The position numbers and the translations under genes are program-made. Positions 5,675 to 7,797 of a stretch of DNA of 7,797 nucleotides are shown piece by piece. Within the stretch, counting starts at the first letter, position 1. Each line of letters opens with the position of its first letter. The stretch comes from Balneolales bacterium (GTDB taxonomy: Bacteria > Bacteroidota > Rhodothermia > Balneolales > Natronogracilivirgulaceae): contig SKYW01000087.1 in assembly GCA_007127695.1 (NCBI GenBank), positions 1 through 7,797 on the forward strand. Direction: 5' to 3'. The notes beneath the pieces were generated by a model, which worked only from the letters and a program-made list of their open reading frames with translations, was not told the DNA's origin and did no database searches.

Positions 5675-7717
5675 ATGCGAATTTACAAGTTAACCTCATC
5701 ATTGCTATTGCTGTTGCTGCTGGCTACTGCTCCGGTCATCACCAGCAATGCGCTCGCCGAAGGTCTTACACCTCAGCAGATCGCAAAAATCCAGAATGTG
5801 GGTGCTGCCCTGATAACACCTGATGGAAACTTTATTGCCTTTACGAAGGTGGTTCCCCGTGATCCCTTCGAAACAAATGCACCAGCCAACCTGGAACTGC
5901 ACGTAATGGACCGCCGGACAGGAGAGGTCGTGCCGGTGGAACTGGAAAGCCGTGCCGGCAACCTTCAGGTGCGTCCCGGACATAACACCTTTTCCTTTAC
6001 GACACGTGGCGAAGAAGACAGTGCTGTAGCTCTCTATGAACTGGATCCGGAATCCGGACAGATCACCAGGCTTTTCCATCATGAGGCCGGCTTGATGTCG
6101 TACAGCTGGCACCCGAACGGAACCATCTTTTCGCTGGTATCCCGTGAGCAGCTCGACCGTCCCGAAAGTCCGCTGCCCTATGAGCCGACCGTGTACGAGG
6201 AATACGTACCCAACAGGGAAGCTTATATCGTTGATCTGAACGAGACCGAACCCGAGCGACGCCGGATCCAGGTTGACGGCGCCGTGTACCTGATGGCATG
6301 GAGCCCGGATGGCCGCTACCTGGCCATATCGGAAACCCCTACTCCAAATATTGATGACTTCTACATGTTCCAGCAGGTCAAGGTGATCGATGCTGCTACG
6401 GCACAGGTGCGCAACGCAATCGACAATGAGGGCAAACTGGCCCAGATCACCTGGAGTCCGGATGGTGACAAGCTGGCACTGCGTGCCGGGAACAGCATTC
6501 ACGATCCCATTGACGGCCGGATCATGGTCGTCTCGTCAGACGGTGGCACCCCGGAAAACATACTCCCTGATTTCCCTGGAAAATTTGAACGCATCACATG
6601 GTCCGAGGATGGTCTGATCCGGTTCCTTGCCAGTGAAAGCACGACGACTACTTTCGGATCCATTGCCTATGACGGCTCCGGATTCACCCGGGTGCTCCAC
6701 GTTGAGGACGGCTACATCACCAACTTCAACTACGCCAATGATGGTACGGTTGTGTTTACCAAGCAGACCCCGAGCCATCCCACGGAAGTTTACGTGATGG
6801 AAGCCGACAGTGATGAACTGGTGCGCATGACGGTAAGCAACGACTGGCTGGCGGATGTGCCGAAAGGGCGCCAGGTCGTGGTCAGCTACGAGGCACGCGA
6901 CGGACGCAATCTCGAAGGACTGCTGATCTATCCGCTCGAAGAGCAAGGCGGACCCTATCCCACCATCGTGGTGGTTCACGGCGGTCCGGAAGCACACTAC
7001 AGCAACGGATGGCTCACGGCGTACTCCATACCCGGGCAGGTGGCCGCAGCCCGCGGATTTGCCGTATTCTATCCGAATTACCGGGGCAGCACCGGCCGTG
7101 GTCTCGAGTTCATCAAGTCGAGCCAGGGCGATCTGGCCGGCGCCGAGTTCGATGACATTGTGGATGGCGTTGACTTCCTGATCGAGCAGGGGATCACCGA
7201 TGAAGATCGTGTCGGTGTGACCGGCGGCTCGTATGGCGGATACGCCACAGCGTGGATGTCCACCCGCTATTCCCACCGCTTTGCAGCCGGAGTCATGTTC
7301 GTGGGGATCAGCAACAACATCTCCAAATGGGGCACCAGCGATATCCCCGAGGAGCTCTATCTGGTGCATTCCCGCAAGCGGTTGTGGGATCACTGGCAAT
7401 GGAACCTGGAGCGAAGCCCGATCTACTATGTGGATAACTCCCAGACCCCGCTGCTGATCATGCATGGCGCGGAAGATACCCGTGTGCATCCCGCACAGTC
7501 TCTTGAGCTGTTCCGACATATCAAGGTGCGCAAACCGGAAGTTCCGCTGCGCCTGATCTGGTATCCGAATGAAGGACACGGCAATGTCCGGTCCACTTCC
7601 CGGTTCGACTACCACCTTCGCATGCTGCAGTGGTTCGAAACCTACCTGCTGGACGAAGAACCTGAAATGCCTTTGTTCTACCTTGATTTCGACGAACTTG
7701 GTGTGGAAATGCCCTGA
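5675..7717 (+). CDS. Exported serine peptidase, family S9 (prolyl oligopeptidase / acylaminoacyl-peptidase type)
   Basis: A 680-aa predicted extracytoplasmic peptidase that would cleave short peptides. Residues 1-28 are a classic signal peptide: basic MRIYK, a run of seven leucines, then NALA|EG. No lipobox cysteine is seen, so it is probably periplasmic or secreted. The N-terminal beta-propeller (about 30-390) carries TolB/WD40-like PD repeats with tryptophans at 145, 209 (WSPDGRYLAIS), 260 (WSPDGDKLAL) and 309. The alpha/beta-hydrolase domain (about 405-670) has the HGGP oxyanion motif from His435, nucleophile Ser519 in GGSYGGY, Asp601 in HGAEDTRVHP and His635 in NEGHGN, so the catalytic triad is complete. 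Length is typical of the family. The ATG at 5675 starts a perfect signal peptide but has only a weak Shine-Dalgarno sequence (TAAG). Its substrate preference (dipeptidyl, acylaminoacyl or oligo) cannot be read from sequence. It is probably a separate transcription unit. Confidence 0.95.
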   Translation: MRIYKLTSSLLLLLLLATAPVITSNALAEGLTPQQIAKIQNVGAALITPDGNFIAFTKVVPRDPFETNAPANLELHVMDRRTGEVVPVELESRAGNLQVRPGHNTFSFTTRGEEDSAVALYELDPESGQITRLFHHEAGLMSYSWHPNGTIFSLVSREQLDRPESPLPYEPTVYEEYVPNREAYIVDLNETEPERRRIQVDGAVYLMAWSPDGRYLAISETPTPNIDDFYMFQQVKVIDAATAQVRNAIDNEGKLAQITWSPDGDKLALRAGNSIHDPIDGRIMVVSSDGGTPENILPDFPGKFERITWSEDGLIRFLASESTTTTFGSIAYDGSGFTRVLHVEDGYITNFNYANDGTVVFTKQTPSHPTEVYVMEADSDELVRMTVSNDWLADVPKGRQVVVSYEARDGRNLEGLLIYPLEEQGGPYPTIVVVHGGPEAHYSNGWLTAYSIPGQVAAARGFAVFYPNYRGSTGRGLEFIKSSQGDLAGAEFDDIVDGVDFLIEQGITDEDRVGVTGGSYGGYATAWMSTRYSHRFAAGVMFVGISNNISKWGTSDIPEELYLVHSRKRLWDHWQWNLERSPIYYVDNSQTPLLIMHGAEDTRVHPAQSLELFRHIKVRKPEVPLRLIWYPNEGHGNVRSTSRFDYHLRMLQWFETYLLDEEPEMPLFYLDFDELGVEMP

Positions 7718-7797
7718 TCATTTCCCGTAGTCATCCCGAATGGCTGCTCACATGAATCGATGAAACGAACATGACAGCCTCCGGCTGACACACAGGG

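Noticed and set aside
6536..7615. Minus-strand open frame of 359 codons
   Set aside because: It lies entirely opposite the S9 peptidase catalytic domain, where the plus frame carries an intact Ser/Asp/His triad. Length reflects codon bias, not coding.
7718..7797. Right-edge spacer with small hairpin CAGCC-tcc-GGCTG (7775-7787)
   Set aside because: A 5-bp stem with no T-tract before the window ends; a terminator for the peptidase may lie beyond the edge but cannot be called here.

Overview
The window looks like ordinary chromosome from a Bacteroidota-related bacterium, with the Balneolota/Rhodothermota lineages a plausible guess. This is inferred from three things: a periplasmic beta-propeller (Reg_prop) plus Y_Y_Y histidine kinase with a HisKA_3 transmitter, a separate LuxR/NarL-type response regulator, and a secreted S9 prolyl-oligopeptidase-family enzyme. 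Base composition is near 50% GC by eye. No rRNA, tRNA, CRISPR array, insertion sequence or other mobile element is visible.

Layout: (1) 1-664, minus strand, holds the first 221 codons of an AcnA-type aconitase that runs off the left edge. (2) 665-1150 is a 486-base divergent intergenic region, rich in signals: an 18-bp inverted repeat, a TGTGA/TCACA dyad, and a strong plus-strand Rho-independent terminator with no recognisable gene in front of it. (3) 1151-1567 encodes a small unrecognised acidic protein with an excellent Shine-Dalgarno sequence. (4) 1688-4633 is a membrane-bound hybrid-propeller sensor kinase. (5) 4634-4848 is an intergenic gap carrying a second copy of the 18-bp inverted repeat. 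(6) 4849-5508 is the LuxR-family response regulator, closed by a clear terminator at 5543-5576. (7) 5675-7717 is an exported serine peptidase of family S9, with its own leader region.

How the parts may work together: the kinase and regulator almost certainly form one two-component pair. A signal would be read by the periplasmic propeller, passed through the Y_Y_Y domain and one transmembrane helix to His796, and then to Asp60 of the regulator. The most interesting non-coding observation is that nearly the same inverted repeat (ACCGCAT-GANN-ATGCGGT) lies in the divergent region upstream of aconitase and the small gene, and again in the kinase-regulator gap. That is what an operator of a local regulator would look like, although an interspersed repeat or RNA hairpin is not excluded. 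The peptidase is separated from the regulator by a terminator, so shared regulation is only a possibility.

No clearly new multi-gene system is evident. The unexplained items are the orphan terminator with its possible small RNA or attenuator, the paired palindromes, and the small gene before the kinase.
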